Assembly (NCBI RefSeq): GCF_041146795.1
Contig: NC_135177.1
Location: 22,356,560-22,420,559 of the forward strand
Source of the DNA: Maylandia zebra
Lineage: Eukaryota > Chordata > Actinopteri > Cichliformes > Cichlidae
Direction: 5' to 3'
DNA: 64,000 bases
Below, piece after piece: positions 48,337 to 61,605 of the stretch. The notes below the pieces were generated by a model that made no database searches, was not told where the DNA came from, and worked only from the letters and a program-made list of their open reading frames with translations. The translations under genes and the position numbers were made by a program. Position 1 is the first letter of the stretch. Every line of letters starts with the position of its first letter.

Positions 48337-51300
48337 ATGCAGTCCTCTCAGCCGCCGAAACCGCGGCGCTTTGACGTCAGCAGACGGACCAATAACTTAG
48401 CTGCACCAAAGTCTCACGGCCCTGGGTTTCAGAGGGAGGATAAAAACATGAACACAATCACCACGCCGTCCCCACGCCGGGCCACCAAGGGTCCCACTGC
48501 TCCCTCCAGGACCAGAGTGGGCGTACAGCCTCGAGCTCCAGTAAGCCAGTCCAGGTTAAGCTCACAGAAACAGGGTTCTACTGTCTCTAAACTAGCTAAA
48601 CCCAAACCCAAGAATGCCCGTGCATCTGCAGCAACTCAAATTGTACCCGCAGCGGATCCGCCTCCTCCGCTTCCCTCGGTTCTTCCTGTTGACCCGAACT
48701 GCAACGAGCCGAGCCTCCCGTGTCTATGCTGTGATGGCCGATCCCCGCAGGACAACAACAGCATGTTCAACCACAACCACAACAACAACAACACCATCTC
48801 CCTCAGACATCAACTGCAGCTACCGCCTCCACCGGCCCCGATGCCCCTGAGGCAGGATGGGACCGGGGCCAAGGAGCAGGCACAGGCAAAGGCCCAGATG
48901 GAAATTTCTGCCTGCCCTGCTGCCAGTCTGGAAAATGAAGAGAAGATTTCAGATGAAAACACTGAAGTAGACAATAAGAAAAATGCAAAGGTGGAGGAAG
49001 ATGATGAGGAAGAGAGCAGCGGGGATATTGAGATTGATGATGAAGAGGACGATAACGATGACGATGAAGATGATGACACCCTGGTCCCCTCGTGCTGCGA
49101 CTGTCCCCCCTCCCTCCTGGAGTTCTCGCTCTCCTCTTCTACCTCCTCTTCCTCCACTTCCATCAGCTCCTGTTCTGATCTGGAGTCTGACTGTGCCGAT
49201 CAATCTGCCTCCATCTGCTCTTCCCAAGATCAAGACAATCTGTCCGTCTCTCTTTCCTCCAAAGACCACTCTCTCCTACAAGGCCCTGATAGCAAGCCTC
49301 CTGCTCGCTCACCTCCATCCCTCCTTCTGAACCGAAATCCCTTCTGTTTAACATCTCATTCCCCGAGTCCACCTTGCTCCCCAGATGAGGGTTACCCTTC
49401 TGCGCTTGACTCACCTTCCCCTGACTACTTAGGAGTCAAAGATGATTCTGAGGTCACCAAATTAGGCTTGCTTGACTTTCTAGAATCGGTCGGAGAATTT
49501 GGGAAAATGGAGCGGTTCAGCCAGGTGATCCAAGTGGCTCGCTGGGATCTGGACGGGGAACAGCACTGGGATGTTCTGCGGGATCGCTTAGATCACCTGG
49601 ATCGTTTGGAAAAGGTGAACAGGGAAGTAAAACTGACCTACATTGCCAGACTCCACGAGAAGGGACTTGATCTTGGAGATCTGGATGAGCAGGACCTTTC
49701 AGATGTCATGGATGAAATGGGCAACATTGACATTCCCTGGAAGCTGTATAAAACACATGATGGAACGATGGGAGAATCTCAGGAGTTTTCCGATGCCGGG
49801 GTCGACTTAACCGCTCCGTCAGACTGTGAAGATCCCCTCGTTCCAGATTCCCTCACACCTTCCCCTGTTGAACCGCCACCTAGACCCCCAAAACCTCCAG
49901 CGCGACATGCCAGCGTGAGCTCGGACCTCCACACCTACATAAATATCAGCAGAGAGACCACCTCCATTGCTGTTTCCACCTCTCCTACATTGTCTACCTT
50001 CTCACCTAACTCCTCATCCCCCACATTCACCACTTTTAGGTGTGAGAAATCCCTACCTTCATCTCCACCATCCATTCCTCCTCTCCCTGCTTCTAAGCCA
50101 GTTCCTTACCTCACTCTGTATACCACCCCTTCTCCACCTCCCTCTATCCCCACCCCAACACCTCCTATCCCTCCACCTCGAAAGCGACACCTCGCACGGA
50201 AGGAAGCGCAGCGCCTCGCGGCTCTTCAAGCCGAACAGGAAAAGACCCCCATGTCCCTCCCCCCACCTACCACCCGCCCCCCACCACTCCCTCCTCCACC
50301 TGTTATCTCAGTCTCCTCTTCCTCTCCTCCTGCCATACCACCTCCACCTGCGCTGCCTCCTCCACCATCCTTCCACGCATTGGATGTAGAGATTCGGAAA
50401 CTGCTCATGCTTGCTGGACTTACCCAAGCTGAGCTCCTCAAACTCAGCCCTGAGCTTGGTGTCTGTGTCGGGGGGTTAGAAGACGAGGGAGATGGAGATA
50501 ATTTCATGAAACCGAAATCTCTGGAGTCGCAAGAGTTCAGTCTGCGGTACAGAGAAGAGGAAAGTGAGCCTGACACACAGCTGGTGGCCAGAGATCAATG
50601 GGTTGGCACTGAAAAGTTGGAGGGAGATCAAAAAGCAGATATAGCTGAAGAAGGCAAAAAGAAAGAGGAGGGCAGAGACACACAGAGAACAACGTCATTT
50701 ACTGAGATGGCAAGGAGAAGGAAGAAAAACACTGGCTTGGCATTCGACCAGTACTACAGTTTAAGCAATACACATGAAGATAAAGCAAAGAATGTGAGCT
50801 TTGGGGCTTCCCGTTATTCTGCTGAGCCACCAGAGTCACCGCCGCCTCCTCCTCCCCCTCGCCCTCTGCCACCCATTCCTCCATGTTTGCCATCCCTCAA
50901 AGTCAGCACTCTGCCCGCCAACTCTGAACAACCTGAGCGTTTTGATTGGCTGATAGCATTCACACCTGAGTGTGAAGCCCCACCACAGCTGCCACCCCTA
51001 GAAAAGAGAAAGGCATATGTGGAAACCCAAAAGAAGCCCAATTCGTCAGGTACCTCTCCAGGGTCAGCTCCAAAGGTCACAACCTTTAAAGAGTTGCGTT
51101 TCCGCAACAAGAGCTCCTCTCCTCCGACTAAGGTGATCATTGAGCCCGATCCTGACCCCACAATAATCACTCCAGATCCAGATATACTCTACAACTTAAA
51201 GTGGAGGAAACATAAGGAGGGAAGTGATGGCAGCCAGTGGGAGTACACCTCTCAGGCTCAGGCCCTCTTCATGCAGCCGCCGCCAGCCCTCACCTCAATG

Positions 51301-54300
51301 GCTGCTCTGCAGGAAATGCTCCAGAGAGCTGATAAGGAGGGGGGGCAACTAGAGTTGTGCCCATCACAGAAGATTGGCTGCTCAGTCAGTGACAGCAGCC
51401 TGTGGACCTTGGGCAGAGAGTGGGAGGGGGAAGAAATTAAGAAGGAAGAAAAAGAAGGGAAGGACAAACTAAAGGAGGAGGTGGAGGTGAGAGGACAAGC
51501 TGATGGAGGACGGACTTTTGAATCAAGAACTTCAGGTGAGTGTGATTTTAATGGTAGTAAATTGGAAGTTATATTCAATAACACAAAGTACAGTCCTGCC
51601 TGTGCATGTGCATAGAAGAAAGTAAACACACAAAAATAAGTCAGAGCAAATTGGATGACAGAACAGATCTGGGACGGGCAGATGATGGAGAGGAACAGAT
51701 GGGGAAAAGGCACGCTCACAGTCGTCTTGCTCAGTTCTTCAGTGATGCACAAATAATATCCTTTGACATTACAATGAAAAGAAACAGAAAGCCAAGGGAA
51801 ATGAAAAAAAAAGTACACTCATTTGTGGAAATGATAAATGGAGCCACGGAAGAGAGATGGAGCGGGAACATGAGTCACTGAAAAGGATGATGCAATGATG
51901 CGATGGCAGGGGATAAACAGGGTGATTTTAGATAGGGGAGTAAGAAATGTGAACACAACAGTGAGAGATGGAAGAATATAGTGAGGCTAGTGAAGGTAAT
52001 ATGAGGAGAAAGGGGAGGTTGGAAACTTTCCAGCCAGTATTTCCTGTACGGGTTATCAGTGTGTGATGTCATCACAGACTTATTCAATTATTCATCCACT
52101 CTTCAGATTGAGGGGGAGAGGAATAATGGAGCTCACTCACTTTAAATCGGACTTTTTCCTGTTTCCTGTTTTTGTTTTTTTCTTTCTTTGTTGGCATCCT
52201 GAAATATTTTCCTTCTCCCCTCTCTCTCTGCTTCTTTAATAGTTTTGAATCCCAGTTTTGGGACATTTATGTGTTTTTACTTATGCTGTCTCCACCCCAA
52301 CACCCCACCCTTTGCTCCCTGCAGCACAGATAGCTCAGATCAGGTTACGTAGCTCATATGGTCCTACATTAGGCTACATTAAAACTAAGTTGTTCATGTA
52401 CAGCAGGGTGTTTAAAACCAAGACTGGATAATTTTTTCTAAATGATTTATAGGTTAAAAATTTATAGGTTAAAAGTTTCAGATCTTTTCTCAAAACCACT
52501 GCAGTGAGGTAGGTTTGGGGGATAGGTGTATACACCTTTAAGAGCTGAAGGGGTGGATCTTAGTACATGGACCAATTACTGCCAGCCAGGGTCAGAAAAC
52601 TAGGAAGTATCATGTATTTGTTGCAGTTCAGACACAGCTCAAGTCTAACCAAGGTATGGTTGCTTTCTAGCTCCTTTTTTAGTTTAAGGTAAATACAGTG
52701 TAACGAGAGTCGGGGTGCCACTCTGAATTTCCACAAAGGCGGGCCTGATGATTGAGCAGAAAGGAACAGAAATCTGTTATCTGTTGACTGACTCAGCAGT
52801 ACAGTTTTTGCTGTACTGGTGGAGAAGGGAGGGGTGGTGGGGAAGAAGGTAGAGAGAGATAGAAACTAAAAGCAGAGAGTGAGAGAGAAGGTGATCCGGA
52901 GGTGATGACAGCACGCACTGCAGTAAAGTACAAAACGTTTAGCAACACCAGTCACTGACTGTGGTTATCACTCATAACTCTCAGGTGTCAAACAGAAATC
53001 TGATGTCACAAAGAAAACGTGGATTCTTAACACGTGTTGTAGTAGGATGACTCTTCAGGAATGGCATTTTAATTATGATGAATTAAGCGAGTGAATGACA
53101 GACCGAGTCCTTCTACCGTGCAGCTGTGAGACTGCTCCGTAATTATTCTTTTACAGCCTCCGTGTCATTTCCTGTCATGTCAGACCCCTCCTAAGCGAAA
53201 GACTGTGTTTATTGCTCTTCATTGACTTCCATGCACCGTTGGTGTGTAACTGTCAATCAGACGTTTGACTGGAATAAATACTGCATGGTGTTTTGAAGAT
53301 GACTGCTAGAATACACATGTGCATTTTTTCTCTCAACAGACACTAACATGTTCTGCATCTCTCTCTCCTTCCCATTTCTTTGCCGCCTCTTTCTTACTTT
53401 TATCTTCCTTGTTTTTCTCACTTATCCATCCTGTTTGGTTTGTTTCCATTCGGTTGTCTCCATTTTGGCATCATCGCTCCCTCATTACCATTTATGCTTG
53501 TGCGTCTGCCCTCTCCACCCGAACTCCTGCGCTTTTTGGCCTTGCTCTCCCTTTGAACCGAGCAGTTTCCTCACCCCCGCTCTCCCTCGCCCAGTCCTCC
53601 CAACCCTACTTCCTCCACACCGCTATCCCTTCCTTTCGCCCAGGCTACTGTTACTCCCACCCCCTTGCAGATCCCAGGCCCCGCAGTCATGTAGGCCAAG
53701 GGCCCACAGACACACACAGAAACACACGGTGGACTCCTGCTGTCCACTCAGCTTGTATCCACAGAGATGAATCGAGCTCTGGGTTTAAAGATGAATCCCC
53801 GGCTGCTTTTGGTGTAGAGTCTCCACGTGACTGTGGGGATAAGTTTAAGCAAAACACACATTCAGCTTACCAATATAACAGCGATCCCAAAACCAATGAA
53901 AGGGACTTTGCAACTGAGTCAATCTGCAATCTTGACTCTCTTTACCAAAGTGATTCAGAGAAGCAGAATGATGCCAACGCCGTGTCTGTTAGCAGCACCG
54001 CTGAAGCTCCAGGTTGCACCACACCGTATAAGAATATCGATGTTATGATGATGTATTCAAACAGCATTGGTGCTAGGGATTCGATGTATTCAGAGAAGCG
54101 CTCACTCTCACACACAGACCAGGTCAGCATCAAGGCTAGGACATCCAAAGATCTCCCTCCCCTCCCCACCTATTACCTGTACCACCCTAAGAACTGCCCT
54201 CTTCACAGGGGGGCTCCCCCCCGCCTCTCTCCTATTGGAGCCCTCTCCCCTCCCCATCGCTCCGGAGCACCCCCTCCCGGTGCAGCAAGCTCCTCCCTCA

Positions 54301-56716
54301 GCTCCCCGCTTTTCCCCCGCTCGCACACCTTGCCTGCCCTCGCTGCTCCCCTCTACTATCCTAACCTCTACCCTCCTATACCGCCCAGGGCGCCCCCCCT
54401 ACCCCCAAAACTCCACCAGGCTCCTCTGCAGTCACGCGTGGCGAGTAAGATCTCTCTCTCTCTCCATACATCTTACACTTTTTCTCCTTGTCTGACATCT
54501 CGCATGTCTGTCTATCTCTCTGTCTGTCTCTATTTCTGTCTCTCTTCTCTCGTCTGGATGTGGTGGCCTACACGCTTGTGTCACCTATGGCCCCGGGGGT
54601 TTGCAGATTTGAAAGAACTAGGTAACTGTAGCTGTTTTATATATCAGAAGGTGCGTCCCTGCAGGCCATCTGATACGTCTTATCTGCTCTGTCCTTTCAA
54701 ATCCGCAAAGGGCCTTCAGAAGGGTAACAGCTGTTTCTGTCACAAGGTGTCTAGAGTCACTCTCATCACTGTCTCTCTCTCTCTCTGTCTGTCTTTCCTC
54801 ACCTGTCTGTCTCTTTGTCCCGATATTGTTCTTGTCGTCTTTTTGTTTTTGCATGGTGTACCCACACAGACACGTGCATTTCATGCAAAGCGAACCTTAA
54901 GTAGCTGCTTGATGATGATGTGATGCTAATAAATAAATAAAGTTTTCATTTTTATTTGTTCTGTGTTCGGTTAAGATCCACGGCATCCTGTCCATTGTAC
55001 ACATTTGCATTTATCGATCTAGTTTATATAAATACATTTATATAAACAGCAAAATGTACTTTACACCTACCCTTTGCACATGGATGTACTTTCTTCTGAC
55101 CTGGTTCTTGTGGTAGTTCCTACACTTGTTTGTTCCTAGCTCTGCAGTTCCTCCGTGTATGCCTATATTAAGTATGTGAGTATTTGTATAACTGTGTTTG
55201 TGTGAGTTGAGGTTAATTGCATGGGATCCTGTTTAGCCCTGAAGCAGACAAAAAGTTGTGTTCACAGATCCAGTTGTGAAAACCTCATCACAGTAATCCT
55301 ACAGGATGTGCTCGCTCACTGTTTGTCGTCAGCAGTAACGACTGCTTCCATCTGCTTCTATCTGGCTTCTTCATTGCTTAACTGCTCCTGCTAATAATGC
55401 TAATATTTTAGTTGTTTTGTTTCTTTTGGTGGCGATTCATTTTTTTTTAAGTTTGTTAATTTGTATTTTTTTTATCACTTGCATACAAAGTAATTGCGAT
55501 ATATATTTATTTGGGGTTTTGTTTACCATCGCTGTCAGCTGTTCGCAGTGTCTCATTCGCTGGCTCTGTGCTGAAGACAGACACACCCTGGATGGGCGAG
55601 GATGTGAAGCATCCAATGAGAGGTCTTGGCCTATCCTCTCTGTGCCTACAGGAAAAGAAAGGTGGGGTTGGATGTACATGTGCAGGATGTGCGTTTGTTT
55701 GTCTGTGCACGCTCTTCTAACCAGCTTTACACCCGGTTCTCCTCTCTAGCCCTGGTAGGCGCAGTTAGTGTGGCAGTGGAAGCCATATTGGCCCAGTTCA
55801 GTTCTTCAAGGACTGTGGTTCAGAAGGTCAGTACCTGCTGGTTTGATGACAGTAGCTAGAAGGACTGTGTGCTTTTTCATTTTTAGTCACCCTTTATAAT
55901 CTATGTTTTTTTGGCTAAACTTCATGGTGTATTAAATTCATTATGTACCTTTGAAAATATTTCCCCTCTTCCTTCTTGTTTTGACTATTGTGTGCCTTCC
56001 TCCAGTCTTCCTCAGTTAACAGGGTACTAGAGTATCTTAAGATAACCCAGTTTCTTAGTCACAAGAATTTCTTTGTCAACTTGCTGCTCACTCACCACCC
56101 AAATCATCCCTCATTACATCATGTTGATCATCATCACACAATCCCCCTTTTCCACCCCTCCCTCTCTCTTTGAGTCATCCTTTTCATCTTCTTGTCCAAT
56201 CGCTGCACATCTTCCTTCTCACCAAACACCCATTTTTTTCCCCCCCAAACCGTGCTCCCTTCCTTTCTTCTCCTCTCCTCAGGCCTTATCAGGAGACAGC
56301 GCTATAAATCCATCACTGGGCCGTCTGGTGCTGCAGTGCCTCTGCCCCGCCCTCCACAGCTTGCTGACTGATGGCTTGAAACCCTACCAGAGTGACCTGA
56401 TTGCAGGCAGAAGGCCAAACTCTGCTTGGAGTCTGGTCCAGGCTTCAACCAGGGCAGGTAGCATATCATGCATCATAGCCGTGGATATTAAAAATCAGAT
56501 ATTATCCTGTTGTTCCTCTTGAGGTTTGGTTTCCTGGTTGATAGTGATAAACTCTGCAATTCGTCTGTCTCCACTTTTCTCCCACATCAGTCAATACTTG
56601 TTGATTTTATCGTCTAAAATGCTGAATAAAGTGAACACCAGGACACAGATATTGATTGGCCTACGAGTGCCAAGCTTCACAGCAATTTTTCACTCACTTC
56701 TGTAAGGTCCTTCATT

Positions 56717-56753
<37 letters not shown>

Positions 56754-59700
56754 ATTTTATCCTCTTCCTCCCAACCGATCTTCCAAGGTCCTAAAACTCA
56801 TGCCTTGTTCAGTCTGCAAGTTCGAGTTGGAGAGCTACCCCAGCTCAGACAGAGCAAACACAGGTTCAACGCATTCCTCCTCGGCCTACTGAAGTAAGCA
56901 GTGGCTATTAACAATCCTTGATCTCCACTGACGACTCGTTTAAGAGCATGCTATTCATTTTATTATTGCACTCACAAGGCCAGATTTACTAATGGTTCTG
57001 CGCAACCACAAAACCATTTTGTGGCATTCATTTACCTCATATACCTCAAATTGCAGTAAATTGAACATAGAAAAAAGACTTGTTACATTTTGTGCCTGGT
57101 GTTGTTGTGATAGTTGCATTAGCAGTGTTCATTTATTTGGAATGACAGGATACCAGTGTGAGTACGTAACGACATGGGTGGATGGGTCAAAGTTGTGAGT
57201 GTGTGTAAAAGGTTCGACTACATCCTGTAACTCTTCGCTCGGTCTTAACTCTGCACGCTTAGATCTGAGCTCCACATATTTGTGGTCCGTAGTAATACTG
57301 GTATTTTGATGAAGTGGAGCCTAACTTAACCAAACTGAAGTGAACTGAAGAGTCCTGATGTTAAATAGGCAACAGGGTTATATTTTAGAGTGAGCTGATG
57401 GTTTTCAGTGTTTCAGGCATTTAGTCTCATTTCAGTTTATTTATTTATTTTTGCTCCTCTCTATCAGAGCTGTTACATACCATATTGGAATGTGGAGCTG
57501 AAATGAAAACGGGATCTTTGTTAATGTGTTAGAAAAATGTCTTCATCTTACAATATGTAATATTGACTGAAATAGGTATTTAGCGCTTCATACAGCCTGC
57601 AGGAAACAAAAAAGCAGATCATGCACTTGCATAGCGGCACAGTAACAGTATCTTCAGTAAGACACCAACAATAAATAGTGATTTGTGTTCTCCTACACAT
57701 GGTGCAGGTCAGCTGTTACACATAGTGTGTAGTAACGCAGCTCTCGTCTGCGCTCCACCGGAGTCTCAGTCCTCAGGTTCACACTCAGTCTTCAGTCATT
57801 TCTAACAGTGGAGTTCAACCTTATATTAAAGATATTGTCTCTCCTCCAACTGCTTGTCATTTTCCTGAATTCTCTCACTGTTTTCAGAGAGAAACACTTG
57901 AGTAAAACCTGTACTTGCACTGTTTTACTACACCCTCATCGAGGCTGCTTGTTTTTAACCTGCTAATTTGTGCTGCTCTTGCAGAATGCTGAAATCAACT
58001 GCCTGCATTCTTGTTTATAAATTAGCACATTGTTAGTAGATCACCCACATAACTTTCCACTCCCATGGGCGCATTTCTGCATTTGGTAATTTGCTCCACT
58101 TAGTAAATCCGGCCTAAACTGCATAATAATTTCTGTGCACGTATCTTCTTTGTATCCTCGTTACTCATCTTCTTTCTGTTTTTGTCTCGTAGTACCAAGC
58201 TTCTTGACTTCTGGCTGTCTTACCTTCAGTCTTGCAGTGGTAAGTTTTCCTCTCTTCTAGCAGTTGTTGCAGTTATGAGCAGGGTGCAGTTTGCCAGGGT
58301 GGGGATGCAAATGCAGGGGATTTTCCCCTGTTTGATGAATAAATGAAATGAACTCAGAGTATCAGGAGACCGCTTGCCTGATCAGTGACTTCAGAATTTC
58401 CTGCAAAGGTGAGCTCCACAGCAGCTGCTGTGACGGGCTGATTGAGAAGAGCAGTCACGCGTTCATGTAAAAAGAACCTGTCCACAGTTCAAAGTTAGAG
58501 CAGGTGATTTGCGACACTGTAAGACGAGGTTACAGAAGAAAACAGGTAAGTGTTGAGAGAGAAAGGGGGAAGACACTCAGCAAAGGGCTGTGGGTCAGAC
58601 TCAACCTGTGCCACCGAACACTGACCATAGGGTACGTGGTCACCTGCTGAGCAACCAGACTCATTTTTACACATTTTTTAACTCTCAAACTCGAAGATCT
58701 CCAATTGATTCAGTAAATGAATCATCCAGAGAGAAGGAAAGCGAAGCACTTCAGATGACGCGGGAAAGCAGAAAAACTCTTTCATCAAAGCAGGCTGTTT
58801 TCTTGATGTAGGTATATGCTATACAGGACTAATTAATATTTTTTAAATGCAGCATTTTGTTCTGTTGAAATTTGTACGTATTTCTTTTCAAATATTGAAG
58901 CTTAATGGCAAAATACTATTAATTGGATTTGGGACCTTATTCTTGCATGTCAAACCTTTTATACGGCTGCATTTGATCGAGACGTAAACATTAATATTTC
59001 TCTAGAGGCTGTTAATATTCCTCATATTAATTTCATTGAAAAGAATTCATGAGAATATTCTTGTAAAAGCTGTGGACATGTGTTTACGTCCTGAATTTGT
59101 TTAGTTGGATTCTCTAAACGATACATTGACAGCAGCGATAAATGCCATTATTTTCATGTCGTGGTGCAAATCTGGTTACAAGCATAAATGTAAATACTGA
59201 AACTGACCTCTCTCTCGCGCGCGCGCTCTCTTTTCTCAGATGTGCTGGAGACCTATTACCACCCCACCTCTTTTATGCGTCTGTCGCAGACCGCCTGCCA
59301 GCCTCTGTTTGAGGAGCTGCTCCTTGTGTTGCAGCCTCTGAGCCTGCTCACCTTCAACCTCGACCTGCTCTTCCAGCACCACCATTTAGAGCCAGAGAGT
59401 CACAGGCCAGAGATCCCCAGCCCTCCCTTTCCGGATCCTGGATCCCAGCTTTCAACAAATGAGACAGCAATAAATGGGTCTCAATCCAAAACTCCAGACA
59501 GCAGATACAGTGAAAGCCTCTCAGAAGTAGACTTTGGAAGCCCAGATCATCAGGCAGCTAAAGATGCTAAATCATCACCTGTGACTAATTCAGATAATGG
59601 AGGATCGGCAGCGTCAACAGATACCAGTTTTGGACCCACAAAGGCTTCAGTCACTCAGGAGGAGACGAGTCCTCAACTGTTGTGGGTCCAGGAAAAAGAA

Positions 59701-61605
59701 ATTGAAGATTTGCCTCCTCCTAACGTTGAGGAAGACAGCCTCGCTCAGCAGGCAGGACAGGTAGCCACAACTGTTCAACTCCTCTGCCTTTCTATTCAAT
59801 GATGATTGTGTGATTATGCAGAAATTAATTTATCAGTTTTTTTTATTTACAGGTAATTCAACAAGGATGGGGTGCTGTGGTGCGCTGGGGAGGCCGACTG
59901 AGTCAGAATCTGGCTGAGTTGAGCCTCTCTGCAGTGAAGAAGGATGAGATGAACACAGATCTGCCAGATCTCCAGGCTCAGGCAGGAAGCGACTACACTC
60001 CAGTCAGCGGTAGTACTCAGGTTCCCTGGGGTCTGGGCCGGCTCTTTGGAGCCTCCAAAACTCCCACCAGCCCGACAGGTCACACACAACCAACCAGGTC
60101 AGTCATTAAATATGTAATAGTTATTATGTAGTCTAGACTACAGAAATTGGTTTTACTGATAATCAATCAATTGAATAAATTAAATTAAATCAGCTTCTGA
60201 AGACAATTGTCTGTGACTCATGACTGTTTGTAATTTTCCAAGTTTCTGTAATTTTCCTCAGACGTCCCTCTCAGTGGTTTGCACCCGGTGTCACTGCGCT
60301 GACCCGAATGGTGAGCAGCAGCTCCACACCAATGCTGAGAAAGATCCCCGAGACTCTGGGAGAGACCGGATCAGAGTCCGAGAAAGATGTCGACACACTG
60401 GAGATGAAGGACAAACCCAGACCACTCAGGTACAGCAGACATAAAGTGATGGCAATGATGGATAAGGAGCAATGACACAGCATTGCTGTTTTCTCACTGT
60501 TACTGTTGCAAGCGCTGATTCTGTTTCCAAGTTTTAAATACATTTATATGACCTATATTGGCCTTTATAATGTAGACCAGGGGTCTCCAACTCCAGTCCT
60601 CGAGAGCTACTGTCCTGCAGCTTTTAGATGCGTCCCTACTCCAACACAGCTGAATCAAATGGTTGGATTACCTCTTCAGCACGCCATCAAGTTTGGCAAA
60701 GGTGATAACAAGCCATCCATTTGATTGAGGTGTGTCGGAGCAAGGATGCGTCTAAAAGCTGCAGGACAGTAGCTGTCGAGGACTGGAGTTGGACACCCCT
60801 GATGTAGACTGTCTTTGTTAAGTGAATGGTAACATCTCAAAGCCCAAAACTGGCAAAAATCAGATGACAGCAGTGTAATTTTGGGTCAGACCTTTACACA
60901 AGTGGGATCCTAGTCTGCATATGAAAGATGGATCCAACTTCAAGGTATGAGTAGTGATACCAAGCTAGTGCCTCAAATCTGCATGCTCTCTTCTCATCTG
61001 AGAAGCCCCATTGTTTACACGCCTGTGACAAAAAAAATTGACCCGTGATGTCAGTAAGTTGTCCCAATGATTTTATGGTCTCAATCGCTGGTTTCAAGTC
61101 AAATTTTACATTTCCATCCAGAGTAAATTAGATGATAGGGTTTGTCTGCCTTGTGAGTGTGCAGTGTCCTCTATTTTTCACCCAGATCTGGTTTCAAAAG
61201 ACTAATATGGTCACAGTGGGTGACACAGTTATTTTTATGTCTTTTCTTTTGCAAATCAATATTTTTCCCCACTGATAAGGGCGGCAGGGGTTATACCAGA
61301 GACACCAGAATAGCTGCTGTTATCAGTCTGAAGTCTTGTAAACGGTGACTCATCCCGTCTGACATTATACGCTGACGTTACTCTTTGTGGCTGGTGTAAA
61401 CGTCGATCACTGCGGCTGAGACAGTGTCTTCTGTCCCAGGTCGGTGCGAACGCTGTGTGACCACGCTGGATCCGGTTCCGAGCTCAGCTTCCGCAAAGGG
61501 GAGGAGCTCGTGGTGTTAGGAGGCGTCGATCAAGACTGGATTCGCTGTCGTCAGGGAGACAAAGAGGGGCTGGTACCTATTGGCTACACCTCTCTCATCA
61601 TGTGA
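48337..61605 (+). CDS. rusc1: RUSC1 (RUN and SH3 domain adaptor)
   Basis: Eleven main coding exons: 48337-51535, 53671-54444, 55539-55661, 55750-55826, 56283-56457, 56788-56893, 58193-58239, 59240-59760, 59853-60097, 60262-60429, 61440-61605. Phases close to about 1,866 residues, twice human RUSC1 (902), mainly through the huge first coding exon. Rusc1 is a signalling and vesicle-transport adaptor. Conserved blocks are T-S-F-T-E-M-A-R-R-R-K-K, F-D-W-L-I-A-F-T-P-E and V-T-T-F-K-E-L-R; then the RUN domain (about 1366-1556) and a C-terminal SH3 (about 1812-1866) ending G-L-V-P-I-G-Y-T-S-L-I-M. The N-terminal part is rich in Pro runs, with an acidic run at about 217-245. A 15-base micro-exon at 54607-54621 could be added in phase. 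ATG 48337 has A at -3 and is the first long-frame start. Confidence 0.9.
49450..49770 (+). other. rusc1: Helical conserved-looking segment in Rusc1 exon 2
   Basis: Residues about 372-478 are free of the Pro/Ser runs that surround them and are rich in Leu, Asp, Glu and Arg in a helical pattern (L-L-D-F-L-E-S-V-G near the start; W-D-L-D-G-E-Q-H-W-D; I-P-W-K-L-Y-K near the end). It looks like a small folded domain, perhaps SAM-like. I do not recognise it in human RUSC1 as I remember it, so its nature is unknown. Confidence 0.4.
54607..54621 (+). other. rusc1: Possible 15-base rusc1 micro-exon
   Basis: Between a TTTGCAG acceptor and a GGTAACT donor, 15 bases (coding L-K-E-L with split codons) fit phase 1 to phase 1 between the exons ending at 54444 and starting at 55539. 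Skipping it also keeps the frame. Weak evidence: length and phase only. Confidence 0.3.
56717..56750. repeat. (TC)n microsatellite
   Basis: A run of TC dinucleotides in rusc1 intron between the exons ending 56457 and starting 56788, in the polypyrimidine zone upstream of the acceptor. Confidence 0.9.
56894..58192. other. rusc1 intron, non-coding
   Basis: No further coding exon is visible between the phase-2 donor at 56893 and the acceptor before 58193. Confidence 0.5.
58240..59239. other. rusc1 intron, non-coding
   Basis: No coding exon seen. A short alternating CG run (CGCGCGCGCG) lies at about 59217-59226, just ahead of the acceptor. Confidence 0.5.
60578..60801. mobile_element. hAT-type MITE in a rusc1 intron
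   Basis: A 224-base element with long inverted ends: the left 'caggggtctccaactccagt' is nearly the reverse complement of the right 'actggagttggacacccctg', and both arms continue through 'gctgcaggacagtagct'. A perfect 8-base target-site duplication, ATGTAGAC, flanks it at 60570-60577 and 60802-60809. Eight-base duplications are the mark of the hAT superfamily. No coding capacity. Confidence 0.93.

Noticed and set aside
48429-51170. Many minus-strand and off-frame open frames over rusc1 exon 2
   Set aside because: Produced by the low-complexity Pro/Ser/Glu codons of the real frame.
53340-53770. Acceptor at 53339/53340 for the second rusc1 coding exon
   Set aside because: It forces a hydrophobic, Cys-rich frame that ends at a stop. 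The acceptor at 53670/53671 gives the conserved Y-L-Y-H-P-K-N-C-P-L-H frame.
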